Part shown: positions 7,155 to 14,858 of the stretch, piece after piece
Numbering within the stretch: the first letter of the stretch is position 1
Layout of the letters: every line of letters starts with the position of its first letter
Assembly (NCBI GenBank): GCA_035576005.1
Contig: DATLXH010000067.1
Location: forward strand, 1-19,874
Direction: 5' to 3'
From: DATLXH01 sp035576005
GTDB taxonomy: Bacteria; Acidobacteriota; Thermoanaerobaculia; Gp7-AA8
DNA: 19,874 nucleotides
Made by a program: the position numbers and the translations under genes
The notes under the pieces: generated by a model
The model's input: the letters and a program-made list of their open reading frames with translations, nothing else
What the model was told of the DNA's origin: nothing
The model's database searches: none

Positions 7155-9059
7155 ATGGCAAGAATTATCGGTATTGATCTCGGCACCACAAACTCGGTGG
7201 TTGCCGTCATGGAAGGTGGGGAACCGAAGGTAATCGTCAACGCCGAAGGCGGTTTGACGACCCCTTCAGTGGTCGGTTTTGCCAAAAATGGCGAGCGACT
7301 CGTAGGCCAGGTTGCCAAGCGCCAGGCCGTAACCAACCCCGAGAACACCGTCTTCTCAATCAAGCGCTTCATGGGGCGCAAGTTCGGTGAAGTTAATGAA
7401 GAGATGAAGATGGTGCCGTACCAGGTCGAGAAGGCCTCCAACGGCGACGTCCGCGTGAACGTGAGCGGCAAGATGTATTCGCCTCCCGAGATCTCCGCGA
7501 TGATCCTGCAGAAGCTCAAGCAGGCCGCCGAGGATTACCTCGGCGAGAAAGTGGACCGGGCTGTCATTACGGTTCCGGCCTACTTCAACGACTCGCAGCG
7601 CCAGGCAACGAAGGACGCTGGTGAGATCGCGGGTCTGAAAGTCGAGCGGCTCGTCAATGAGCCGACCGCAGCTGCTCTCGCCTACGGTCTCGACAAGAAG
7701 AAGGACGAGACGATCGCCGTATTCGATTTCGGCGGCGGTACCTTCGACATCTCAGTTCTCGAAGTAGGTGAAGGCGTCGTCGAGGTCAAATCGACCAACG
7801 GTGACACCCACCTCGGTGGCGACAACATCGATCAGAAGCTGATCGACTGGATCATCGAAGAGTTCCGCAAGGACCAGGGCATCGATCTGTCGAAGGACAA
7901 GATGTCGCTCCAGCGCCTCAAGGAAGCGGCAGAAAAAGCGAAGATGGAGTTGTCATCGACGATGTCGACCGACATCAACCTCCCCTTCATCACCGCTGAC
8001 GCCTCGGGGCCCAAGCACCTCAATCTCAATCTGACGCGCGCGAAGTTCGAGCAACTCGTCGGCGAGATCCTCCAACGCACGATGGGCCCCGTCAAGCAGG
8101 CTCTCAAGGATGCAGGCCTCTCCCCGAAAGACATCGACGAAGTCGTTCTGGTCGGAGGCTCCACCCGAATTCCGATGGTGCAGAAGCTCGTGTCCGATTT
8201 CTTTGGCAAGGAGCCCCACAAGGGAGTCAACCCCGATGAAGTCGTCGCGGTTGGCGCGGCGGTTCAGGGAGGCGTTCTTGGCGGCGACGTCAAAGACCTT
8301 CTGTTGCTCGATGTCACACCGCTCTCGCTCGGTATCGAAACTCTTGGTGGGGTCATGACACGGCTCATCGAGCGCAACACAACGATTCCTACGCGAAAGG
8401 CAGAGACCTTCAGCACTGCTGCAGACAACCAGACATCGGTGGAGATCAAGGTCGTCCAGGGAGAGCGCGAGATGGCGCGCGACAACAAGACTCTGGGTGT
8501 ATTCAGCCTTGTTGGTCTTCCACCCGCGCAGCGAGGGATTCCTCAGATCGAAGTCACATTCGACATTGATGCGAACGGCATCATGAACGTCTCTGCAAAA
8601 GACCTGGGCACCGGCAAAGAGCAGAAGATCACGATCACCAGCTCGTCGGGGCTGTCGAAGGACGACATCGACAAGCTCGTTCGCGACGCCGAATCGCATT
8701 CGGACGAAGACAAGAAGCGACGGGAAGAGATTGAGGCTAAGAATGGTCTCGACTCGCTCGTTTACTCGATCGAGAAGATGTTGAGCGAGAACCGCGACAA
8801 AGTGTCCGGAGACGATGTAGCGACGCTCGAGAGCGCAATCGCGGACGCCCGGAAGGCGATGCAGGGGGGCGACCTCGATGCGATCAAGAGTGCTACCGAC
8901 ACTCTGCAGAAGGCATCCCACAAGCTCGCCGAAGCGATGTACAGCAATCAGGGACAGGGCGGGTCGTCAACGGATTCCGCAGCTGCGGGAGACGCGGGCT
9001 CGAGCTCATCTTCCGATGATGTGATTGAAGCGGAAGTCGTAGAGGACGAAAAGAAGTAA
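7155..9059 (+). CDS. dnaK: Chaperone protein DnaK (Hsp70)
   Basis: Cytoplasmic ATP-dependent chaperone that binds exposed hydrophobic peptides and works with DnaJ and GrpE. The 634-residue protein is full length. The ATPase domain shows phosphate-1 GIDLGTTNS (6-14), phosphate-2 DFGGGTFD (191-198) and the adenosine motif LVGGSTRIP. The linker DLLLLDVTPLSLGIET leads into the substrate domain and helical lid. A Ser/Asp/Glu-rich tail ends in EAEVVEDEKK, typical of bacterial DnaK. AAGGAG at 7143-7148 lies 6 bases before the ATG. A HAIR site upstream and hspR downstream indicate repression by HspR. grpE, dnaJ and clpB are not beside it, unlike in the actinobacterial dnaK-grpE-dnaJ-hspR operon. A strong terminator follows the stop. 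Confidence 0.98.
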   Translation: MARIIGIDLGTTNSVVAVMEGGEPKVIVNAEGGLTTPSVVGFAKNGERLVGQVAKRQAVTNPENTVFSIKRFMGRKFGEVNEEMKMVPYQVEKASNGDVRVNVSGKMYSPPEISAMILQKLKQAAEDYLGEKVDRAVITVPAYFNDSQRQATKDAGEIAGLKVERLVNEPTAAALAYGLDKKKDETIAVFDFGGGTFDISVLEVGEGVVEVKSTNGDTHLGGDNIDQKLIDWIIEEFRKDQGIDLSKDKMSLQRLKEAAEKAKMELSSTMSTDINLPFITADASGPKHLNLNLTRAKFEQLVGEILQRTMGPVKQALKDAGLSPKDIDEVVLVGGSTRIPMVQKLVSDFFGKEPHKGVNPDEVVAVGAAVQGGVLGGDVKDLLLLDVTPLSLGIETLGGVMTRLIERNTTIPTRKAETFSTAADNQTSVEIKVVQGEREMARDNKTLGVFSLVGLPPAQRGIPQIEVTFDIDANGIMNVSAKDLGTGKEQKITITSSSGLSKDDIDKLVRDAESHSDEDKKRREEIEAKNGLDSLVYSIEKMLSENRDKVSGDDVATLESAIADARKAMQGGDLDAIKSATDTLQKASHKLAEAMYSNQGQGGSSTDSAAAGDAGSSSSSDDVIEAEVVEDEKK

Positions 9060-9064
9060 GCCAT

Positions 9065-9112
9065 TTCCCCGCTGAGGTGGCCGTTGGCTGTCTCAGCGGG
9101 GAATCAGTTTTT
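9065..9112 (+). terminator. Intrinsic terminator after dnaK
   Basis: A perfect 12-bp stem, TTCCCCGCTGAG (9065-9076) with CTCAGCGGGGAA (9092-9103), a 15-base loop, then TCAG and five T residues (9108-9112). It begins 6 bases after the dnaK stop and lies between dnaK and hspR. It should limit read-through into hspR. Confidence 0.9.
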
Positions 9113-9198
9113 GCTGTCTTGACAGTCGGGTTGCCGGGCATTGTGTCGGGCACGGGATCGTCCGGCAGGTTGAACCGCCGAAAAGGAAGGGAGAGATC

Positions 9199-9576
9199 AT
9201 GGGGCGCACGCGACCTGATGGCTACGTGATGATCTCGATCATCTCGGAGCGCTATAACATCCATCCACAGACCCTCCGCCTGTACGAGCGCGAGGGCTTG
9301 CTCATCCCAGCCCGCACGGGAGGCAATACGCGTCTGTACGGACCGATCGAGATCCGGAAACTCGAGATGATTCTGGTGCTGACTCGCGACCTTGGAGTCA
9401 ATCTCGCGGGGGTCGAAGTCGTCTTCAATCTCCAGAAAGAGATGGAGAAGCTCGAGCTCGAGTTCGGAGAGCTTCTCAACATGATCCGGCAGGGTCTGCT
9501 CGACCGCAGGATCGGCATTGATCGCGAGAAAGCACTCGTCAAAGCGCAAACCCGTCAACTGCAGAGAACCAAGTAA
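9199..9576 (+). CDS. hspR: Heat-shock repressor HspR (MerR family)
   Basis: DNA-binding repressor of 125 residues. The N-terminal winged helix is clear: MISIISERYNIHPQTLRLYE (11-30), then REGLLIPARTGGNTRLYG (31-48), the usual HspR form of the MerR domain. The second half is a helical, charged coiled-coil-like region. In known systems HspR binds HAIR sites and needs DnaK as co-repressor, releasing its targets when DnaK is occupied by unfolded protein; the HAIR site before dnaK here fits that. AAGGAAGG at 9183-9190 lies 8 bases before this ATG, so I prefer it to the in-frame ATG at 9229. A perfect -35 hexamer, TTGACA, lies at 9119-9124 just after the dnaK terminator, but no good -10 follows. 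hspR may therefore have its own weak promoter. No HAIR site was seen directly before it. Confidence 0.93.
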   Translation: MGRTRPDGYVMISIISERYNIHPQTLRLYEREGLLIPARTGGNTRLYGPIEIRKLEMILVLTRDLGVNLAGVEVVFNLQKEMEKLELEFGELLNMIRQGLLDRRIGIDREKALVKAQTRQLQRTK

Positions 9577-9754
9577 AGGCGAGGCTACGATTCGAGGAGA
9601 CGAACGACGTCGCCTCCGGACATTTTTCCAGATCATCCCAATGGGTGCCGGCAGATTGCCGCGTCTGCGAGAGGAAACGCGATGTCGGGACGACACATCG
9701 TTTTTTTCTCAGTCGCGGCAACATTCGCGGCTGGAACCGATCGCTCGGGGTGAT

Positions 9755-9760
9755 TATTAT
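9755..9760 (+). promoter_or_regulatory. Candidate -10 element for the 9777 gene pair
   Basis: TATTAT matches 5 of 6 consensus positions and lies 16 bases before the ATG at 9777; no good -35 is visible. If used, the message would have a leader of only about 10 bases, which fits the absence of a Shine-Dalgarno. The rest of the 200-base gap 9577-9776 shows no gene. Confidence 0.3.
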
Positions 9761-9776
9761 CCGTTACCATACGGAC

Positions 9777-10043
9777 ATGGACTCTCGCCAGCCACCGCAA
9801 CATCCTCCGATGGGAAAACTCGATGCCATCGAGATCGGCGAGAGGAAACTCACGATTCAAACCGAATTCTTCGGCCGGCCCGGATGGCGAATCGAAACCA
9901 AGGTCTATCTCGCCGGGGCGCTCAAGAAGGTATACACGGACCTGCTCGAGGGAGTTGTCGAGTCTGACCTCCAACAGAGAATCGACGGATTCCACCAGGG
10001 GCGTATGGATGAAATCGTTGCGGGGCTCGAAAAGCGCAGATGA
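9777..10043 (+). CDS. Small conserved-looking protein of unknown function
   Basis: 88 residues if begun at the ATG at 9777. I do not recognise the family. The protein is soluble, with a Pro/Gln-rich start, a probable beta segment (LTIQTEFFGRPGWRIETKVYLAG) and then a helical, charged C-terminal half ending in GLEKRR. It has no cysteines, signal peptide or membrane helix. The open frame extends upstream to 9645, but that stretch is basic, overlaps promoter-like sequence and has no start signal. No Shine-Dalgarno is seen at 9777 or at the next ATG at 9810. The stop overlaps the start of the thioredoxin gene (ATGA), so the two are translationally coupled and probably work in the same process. The coupling and stable codon pattern support a real gene. 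Confidence 0.65.
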   Translation: MDSRQPPQHPPMGKLDAIEIGERKLTIQTEFFGRPGWRIETKVYLAGALKKVYTDLLEGVVESDLQQRIDGFHQGRMDEIVAGLEKRR

Positions 10044-10537
10044 TTGAGGTCGGTTCTCCTCAACGCGGTAACCGAGTCGTTCCTCTTGTACTGCTGGCTC
10101 TGGTCGTCATCGCCGTGATCGTGAGCTTCGCGCTGACCGGCGGCCGCAGGCAGGACCTGGTTCGATGGGTTCCGATGGAAGAGGCTGCTGCTCGCGCAGT
10201 GAGCGAGCAGAAGCTCAGGATGTTTGATTTTACCGCCGCATGGTGTGGGCCGTGCCGGGTTCTCACCGACGAAGTATTCGCGGATCGTGAGTTGGCCGCT
10301 CTGTTGAACAGCGATCTCATACCGGTCAAGGTCGTCGACCGTCAACGCGAAGAAGGCCGAAACACGCCCGTGGTGGCCCAGCTTCAGCAGCGCTACGGTG
10401 TACAGGGATTCCCGACGTTGGTTTTCATGGACCCGTCGGGCACCATGCTGGATCGGATCGAGGGGTATCCCGGAAAGGCGGAGGTCGCAAAACGGCTCCG
10501 CGGCGCGGTGCTGATCCAGAGCGGCAACCTGCCATGA
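10040..10537 (+). CDS. Membrane-anchored thioredoxin-like protein
   Basis: 165 residues. A single hydrophobic helix (about 14-33) is followed by a thioredoxin fold. The redox motif is AAWCGPC, with cysteines 69 and 72, and the cis-proline is in GFPT (Pro125). These are the complete catalytic features. The insert between them (about 95-115) is longer than in cytosolic TrxA and resembles the thioredoxin_7/DsbD-gamma type. With an N-terminal anchor the redox domain most likely faces the periplasm, where it would reduce or exchange disulfides; orientation is inferred. It overlaps the upstream gene by four bases. Its partner reductase is not in the window. A palindromic repeat and then another unknown gene follow. 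Confidence 0.85.
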   Translation: MIEVGSPQRGNRVVPLVLLALVVIAVIVSFALTGGRRQDLVRWVPMEEAAARAVSEQKLRMFDFTAAWCGPCRVLTDEVFADRELAALLNSDLIPVKVVDRQREEGRNTPVVAQLQQRYGVQGFPTLVFMDPSGTMLDRIEGYPGKAEVAKRLRGAVLIQSGNLP

Positions 10538-10562
10538 GAGCATTGTTAGCTCGTTAGCCCAA

Positions 10563-10595
10563 AGTGCAGGACAGACTCTCTTGTCTGTCACGCGA
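10563..10595. repeat. GACAGACA-type palindrome, isolated copy
   Basis: GACAGAC (10570-10576) pairs with GTCTGTC (10583-10589) across 6 bases, flanked by GTGCAG and CACGCGA. The same core recurs at 11079-11098, 11114-11133 and 14892-14911. There is no T-tract, so it is a dispersed REP-like palindrome rather than an obvious terminator. It lies just after the thioredoxin gene. Confidence 0.75.
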
Positions 10596-10636
10596 CACTG
10601 AACGTCACCATCTTGAAAGGTTCGACCCTCCCAACT

Positions 10637-11002
10637 ATGCGTCTCGAAAAACTGACCCGAAAAGAAGAGCAGACATGGCGGACGGAGTTCACGGGCGAGA
10701 ACTGGACCTTCGGGGCTCTCTCGCTCAGTGTGACGCTCCCGGAGTTTGCGGAAGGGGAGAACAAAGTCGAAGCGATGCATTTCGGCTATTACCTCCAGCC
10801 GCTGCATCTGTCCGTCGATGACCGTGAAGAGCTGCCGCGAAAGTTGCTGCATATCCTCGCGCGACGCAGGCCACCTCTCGATTTCCTCGAGTTGATGGGC
10901 GCAGGGATTCGCGTTCCTCATGCGTTTCCGCAGGGGTTCACACTCGGGAGTGTTCTCAGGATCACACTCATGGAGCTCCGGAAGATCCCAGTGCAGGACT
11001 AG
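10637..11002 (+). CDS. Hypothetical protein
   Basis: 121 residues from the ATG at 10637; a TTG at 10613 would add eight. I do not recognise the family. No signal peptide, membrane helix or cysteine is visible. It looks like a small soluble alpha/beta protein with LSVTLPEFAEGENKVEAM near the middle and a Leu/Arg-rich helix, ELPRKLLHILARRRP. Neither start has a well-placed Shine-Dalgarno; GAAAGG at 10615-10620 is 16 bases from the ATG. The frame fills nearly the whole interval between a palindrome and the foldback repeat. Its TAG stop (11000-11002) falls at the first bases of that repeat, so repeat insertion may have trimmed the original C-terminus. Codon use resembles the neighbours. Confidence 0.55.
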   Translation: MRLEKLTRKEEQTWRTEFTGENWTFGALSLSVTLPEFAEGENKVEAMHFGYYLQPLHLSVDDREELPRKLLHILARRRPPLDFLELMGAGIRVPHAFPQGFTLGSVLRITLMELRKIPVQD

Positions 11003-11184
11003 CCCGCATTTCTCACAGCTCCTCTGTTAAGACACACAGAGTGTCATCCAAGCGTTGAGTCAGGGCGCCGCGTCGCGAGACAGACAAGAGTGTCTGTCCT
11101 ACACGCCATGTAGGACAGACACTCCTGTCTGTCACGCGACACTCTTGTTTGTCTCGCGGCGAAGGTCTGTGAGAAATGCGGGCA
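11001..11184. repeat. 184-bp foldback element, copy 2
   Basis: The ends are the same as in copy 1 at 4039-4220. AGCCCGCATTTCTCACAG starts at 11001 and the complementary arm ends at 11184. The right arm of this copy and the left arm of copy 1 agree over about 30 bases. Total lengths are almost equal (184 and 182), but the interiors differ: here the interior is filled with GACAGACA palindromes. No coding capacity is seen. The element lies between the hypothetical gene and the ABC exporter promoter. Confidence 0.75.
11074..11158. repeat. Cluster of head-to-head GACAGACA palindromes inside the foldback element
   Basis: Two hairpins with 8-bp stems GACAGACA/TGTCTGTC and 4-base loops (11079-11098 and 11114-11133) face each other around CTACA-CGCCA-TGTAG. 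A third partial unit at 11138-11158 is the complement of 11074-11094 with one mismatch. The arrangement is like paired REP units and could form alternative long hairpins. Confidence 0.75.
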
Positions 11185-11220
11185 GCCCCCATTCGGCTCG
11201 GATTCGAGATGCCCGGGGCT

Positions 11221-11250
11221 CGCGGATCACCTCATCCGCGCTGATACAAT
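11221..11250 (+). promoter_or_regulatory. Candidate promoter and operator dyad of the ABC exporter operon
   Basis: A 7-bp dyad, CGCGGAT (11221-11227) with ATCCGCG (11234-11240), lies directly upstream of a -10-like TACAAT (11245-11250). The start codon follows 9 bases later, implying a very short leader. A repressor bound to the dyad would cover the -35 to -10 interval; no -35 consensus is seen. The regulator is unknown and not encoded beside it. Confidence 0.4.
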
Positions 11251-11259
11251 TCATCAGGT

Positions 11260-12996
11260 ATGACCTCCGGGCGTCGCCTCCTCCACTACCTCCACCGTTA
11301 CAGGTTCACCCTCTCCCTCGGAGCCCTCTGTGTACTTGGTTCTGCAGCGTTCTCGCTTGCCAAGCCACTCATCATCGGCAACGCCGTCGACCAGCTTTCC
11401 ACCGCGATCACGCGCCACGATCTGATCCGCTACGGGCTTCTCCTCGTGGGAGCGTCGGCAATCGAGGGAGTATTTCTCTATCTGCAGCGCTCGATCATCA
11501 TCGGCGCCTCCCGTCGGATCGAGTTCGACATGCGGAATGATTTTTACCGCCACCTGCAGACCCTGCCCCTTCGCTACTATCACGAACAGCGGACAGGCGA
11601 CCTCATGTCGCGAGCCACGAACGACCTGTCGTCGGTTCGAATGCTGATCGGACCCGCGGTCATGCATTCGGTCTCGTCGCTGCTGGTAGTTGCCGGCGCG
11701 TTCATCATGATGCTCCGCATCGACAAGTCTCTGGCCGGACTTGCTCTCATCTCGGTCCCGATCGTCGCGGGACTCGTCAAGGTTTTCGGTCAGCGGATTC
11801 ACGTCCACTTCAAGTCGGTGCAGGACTACTTCGGCGACATCTCAGCGCGCGTTCAGGAGAACCTCGCCGGGGCCCGCGTCGTGCGCGCGTTCGTCCAGGA
11901 AGATCGCGAGCTCGAGCTCTTCAAGATCATGAACAGGGAGTTTGTTGAACGTAACCGGTCCCTCATTCGGCTCACAGCACTTTTCTATCCGATGCTGCAG
12001 GCGATCATCGGGCTGATGTTCGTCCTGATTTTCTTCCTCGGCAGCCGCCGCATGCTCGCCGGCACGATGTCGGTCGGGAGCTTCGTCGCCTTCCAGTTCT
12101 ACCTCGGAAGGATGATCTGGCCGCTCATTGCGTTTGGCTGGGTGATCAACCTGTTCCAGAGGGGCATGGCCTCGATGGGACGGCTCACTGACGTATGGAA
12201 CGTTCCCGCTGATGTCGCAGGCTCGGAGGCTCGTGCCGAGCCCACGCCATTCTCGCGCATCGAGTTCCGGGACCTGACGTTCTCTTACGGAGATCATCCC
12301 GTGCTTCGCAACATCAATCTCCAGATTCGCCGAGGGGAGACCATCGGCATCGTCGGCCGGACCGGGAGCGGTAAGTCAACGCTTCTTTCGCTGCTGGTAC
12401 GGTTGTACGAACCGCCCCCCGACTCCCTCTTTCTCGACAACCGTGCGATCGAAACGATTCCGGTCCAGGAGCTCCGCGAGACGGTCGGAATCGTTCCTCA
12501 GGAGACGTTCCTTTTTTCCGAATCCATTGCCGAGAATATTCGCTTCGGACGATCGGGCGCGAGTCAGCAAGCCGTGGAGCGAGCCGCGGGGATGGCGGGA
12601 CTCGCCGACGACCTCGGTGGATTCCCTCAAGGTGTCGACACAGTGGTGGGGGAGCGGGGAATCACACTGTCGGGTGGTCAGAAGCAGCGCACGGCCATCG
12701 CTCGCGCGCTCGTGCGCGATCCGCAGATTCTCATTCTGGACGACGCCCTCAGCGCTGTGGATACAGCCACCGAGGAACGAATCCTTAAATCGCTGCGTGG
12801 GGTGCGGCAGGGGCGAACCGCGCTGATCGTTTCTCACCGCGTCTCGTCGGTGAAGGATGCCGATCAGATCATCGTCCTCGACGAGGGAATGATCGTCGAG
12901 CGTGGCACCCATGACGAGCTCGCGGCTCTTGACGGTTACTACGCCGAGCTCTATCGGCGACAGACGATCGAAGAAGAGATCGAGGAGATCGCCTGA
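11260..12996 (+). CDS. Heterodimeric ABC exporter subunit with degenerate ATPase site (MdlA/SmdA-like)
   Basis: 578-residue half-transporter of the type I exporter fold: six membrane helices (about 15-300), then a nucleotide-binding domain. Walker A is GRTGSGKST (366-374) and the signature LSGGQ (470-474) is intact. Walker B runs LILDD, so Asp495 replaces the catalytic Glu, followed by ALSAVD. This Asp is typical of the non-hydrolysing half of heterodimeric exporters such as MdlA/SmdA and TM287. The neighbour downstream supplies the complementary half, and the genes overlap by one base (TGATG). Substrate is unknown; family members export drugs, lipids or peptides. The ATG at 11260 has little Shine-Dalgarno, in line with the short leader implied by TACAAT at 11245-11250. 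Confidence 0.94.
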   Translation: MTSGRRLLHYLHRYRFTLSLGALCVLGSAAFSLAKPLIIGNAVDQLSTAITRHDLIRYGLLLVGASAIEGVFLYLQRSIIIGASRRIEFDMRNDFYRHLQTLPLRYYHEQRTGDLMSRATNDLSSVRMLIGPAVMHSVSSLLVVAGAFIMMLRIDKSLAGLALISVPIVAGLVKVFGQRIHVHFKSVQDYFGDISARVQENLAGARVVRAFVQEDRELELFKIMNREFVERNRSLIRLTALFYPMLQAIIGLMFVLIFFLGSRRMLAGTMSVGSFVAFQFYLGRMIWPLIAFGWVINLFQRGMASMGRLTDVWNVPADVAGSEARAEPTPFSRIEFRDLTFSYGDHPVLRNINLQIRRGETIGIVGRTGSGKSTLLSLLVRLYEPPPDSLFLDNRAIETIPVQELRETVGIVPQETFLFSESIAENIRFGRSGASQQAVERAAGMAGLADDLGGFPQGVDTVVGERGITLSGGQKQRTAIARALVRDPQILILDDALSAVDTATEERILKSLRGVRQGRTALIVSHRVSSVKDADQIIVLDEGMIVERGTHDELAALDGYYAELYRRQTIEEEIEEIA

Positions 12997-14858
12997 TGGC
13001 GGAGGTTGAGCGCCACGAAGACGAAGGGTCGAAAGCTTTCGATCCACACCTGGCGCGGCGGCTTCTGCGGTATCTCCGTCCGTACCGCCTGCGAGCGATC
13101 GTGTCGGTACTGCTCGTCATCGTCTCATCGGCGCTGCAGATTGCGGGGCCCGCAATCATTGCCGTCGCGATCGATCTCTTCGTCAGACCGGGCGGCCTGG
13201 CTCCACAGAAGGGCCTGAGCGCTTCGCTCGGACAGTGGCTGCAGAGTCATGGGCTGGCGATGGACCCGATTGCCGGCGTGAACCTCGCTGCCTCGATCTA
13301 CGTCTTGACGCTGGTCCTGGGATTTGCGGTTCTGTACACACAGATGATCCTGATGAACGTCATGGGTCAATACGTCATGTATGACCTACGAAAGCAGATC
13401 TTCGGACACCTCCAGAAGCTGGACGTCCAGTATTTCGACCGCAATCCCGTGGGCAGGCTGATCACGCGTGTAACGACCGATGTCGACGCGCTCAATGAGA
13501 TGTTCACAGCGGGATTCGTCGCCATATTTGGCGATATCTTCGTACTCGCCGGGATCATCGCGGTTCTTTTCTTCATGGACTGGAAGATGGCACTTGTCCT
13601 CTTCTCCATCACGCCGTTCATCATTCTCGCCTCGGTGTGGTTCCGAAACGGCGCGCGGAAGACCTACCGGCAGGTGCGCGCGCGAATCGCGGCGATCAAC
13701 GCATTCCTCCAGGAGCACATCTCCGGGATGCCCGTGGTGCAGCTCTTCAATCGTCAAAGCGAGGAGGGCGACAAGTTCGAAGGTCTCAATGCCCGTCATC
13801 GCGACGCGAACATCGATTCGATCTACTACTACGCTATCTTTTACCCGGTCATCGAGCTCATTCAGTCCATCGGGATCGCGCTGATCGTCTGGTACGGCGG
13901 TGGGCAGGTGCTGAGGAACGCGCTGTCGCTCGGAGCGCTGATCGCCTTCTTCCAGTACGCGCAGCGTTTCTACGAGCCGATTTCCGACCTGTCGGAAAAG
14001 TACAACATCCTGCAGGCGGCGATGGCAGCGAGCGAGCGGATCTTCAAGCTCATCGACACACCAGTGAAGATCGAGGATCACGGTGCGGTGGAGTTGATGG
14101 ATCTTCAGAGGATCGAATTCCGAAACGTCTGGTTCGCCTACAAGGAGAGCGATTGGGTCCTGAGGGACGTCTCGTTCGTCGTTGACAAAGGGGAGCGCGT
14201 TGCGATCGTCGGTCATACCGGGGCAGGGAAGACCACGGTCACGAGTCTCCTGCTCCGCTTCTACGAGGTGCAGCGGGGAGAGATTCTGATCAATGGAATC
14301 GACATCCGCCAGATCCGGATCGCGTCGCTCCGGCGTTTGTTCGCAATCGTTCAGCAGGATTTCTTTCTTTTCTCCGGCACCGTGGGCGAGAACATCTCAC
14401 TCAACGATGCCTCGATCTCGAATGAGGACGTGGTTGCGGCCGCGTCGCGAGTGCAGGCGGACCGGTTCATATCCCGGCTACCGGACGGCTACGCGTCGAC
14501 CGTCCGCGAGAGGGGAGCGGGATTCTCAGTGGGGGAGAAACAGTTGCTTGCGTTCGCGAGGGCCCTGGCGTTCGATCCGCCGCTGCTGATCCTTGATGAA
14601 GCGACGTCGTCAATCGACACGGAGACCGAACGGCTCATCCAAAAGGCCATTGAGATCCTGATGGCAGGCAGGACGGCGATCGTCATCGCTCACAGACTCT
14701 CGACCATTCGGTCGTCTGACAGCATTCTGGTCTTCCATCACGGCGAGATCCGCGAGCGTGGGTCGCATGATGAGCTCATGAGGACAGACGGCCTTTACCG
14801 GAAACTTTACGAGATCCAGTACAAGAATCAGCGTGTTCTGGACGAAGTGTTGGCTTGA
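12996..14858 (+). CDS. Heterodimeric ABC exporter subunit with catalytic Glu (MdlB/SmdB-like)
   Basis: 620-residue half-transporter with a longer cytosolic N-terminus, six membrane helices (about 30-340) and a nucleotide-binding domain. Walker A is GHTGAGKTT (406-414) and Walker B is LILDEATSSID with catalytic Glu535. The signature is altered to FSVGE (510-514) instead of LSGGQ. Paired with the upstream subunit, this gives one site made of this Walker A/B and the intact LSGGQ (active), and one made of the Asp495 Walker B and FSVGE (degenerate). An extra loop between the first two helices (about residues 65-90) may face the periplasm. GAGGAG at 12982-12987 lies 8 bases before the ATG, inside the preceding gene. 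Co-translation and a shared complex are strongly implied. Confidence 0.94.
   Translation: MAEVERHEDEGSKAFDPHLARRLLRYLRPYRLRAIVSVLLVIVSSALQIAGPAIIAVAIDLFVRPGGLAPQKGLSASLGQWLQSHGLAMDPIAGVNLAASIYVLTLVLGFAVLYTQMILMNVMGQYVMYDLRKQIFGHLQKLDVQYFDRNPVGRLITRVTTDVDALNEMFTAGFVAIFGDIFVLAGIIAVLFFMDWKMALVLFSITPFIILASVWFRNGARKTYRQVRARIAAINAFLQEHISGMPVVQLFNRQSEEGDKFEGLNARHRDANIDSIYYYAIFYPVIELIQSIGIALIVWYGGGQVLRNALSLGALIAFFQYAQRFYEPISDLSEKYNILQAAMAASERIFKLIDTPVKIEDHGAVELMDLQRIEFRNVWFAYKESDWVLRDVSFVVDKGERVAIVGHTGAGKTTVTSLLLRFYEVQRGEILINGIDIRQIRIASLRRLFAIVQQDFFLFSGTVGENISLNDASISNEDVVAAASRVQADRFISRLPDGYASTVRERGAGFSVGEKQLLAFARALAFDPPLLILDEATSSIDTETERLIQKAIEILMAGRTAIVIAHRLSTIRSSDSILVFHHGEIRERGSHDELMRTDGLYRKLYEIQYKNQRVLDEVLA

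Noticed and set aside
7953..8921. 322-residue minus-strand open frame
   Set aside because: Antisense to the unmistakable dnaK gene; long antisense frames are a known artefact opposite dnaK in GC-rich genomes.
8893..9696. 267-residue minus-strand open frame
   Set aside because: Antisense to hspR and the end of dnaK, both well supported.
9645..9776. N-terminal extension of the small unknown protein
   Set aside because: Basic, low-quality sequence overlapping a -10-like element; no start signal at 9645.
9905..10921. 338-residue minus-strand open frame
   Set aside because: It runs opposite the thioredoxin gene with its CGPC motif and across a palindromic repeat; no motif or start signal supports it.
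11074..11158. Possible CRISPR array
   Set aside because: The repeated units are palindromic, in alternating orientation and unevenly spaced, with no unique spacers of constant length and no cas gene in the window.
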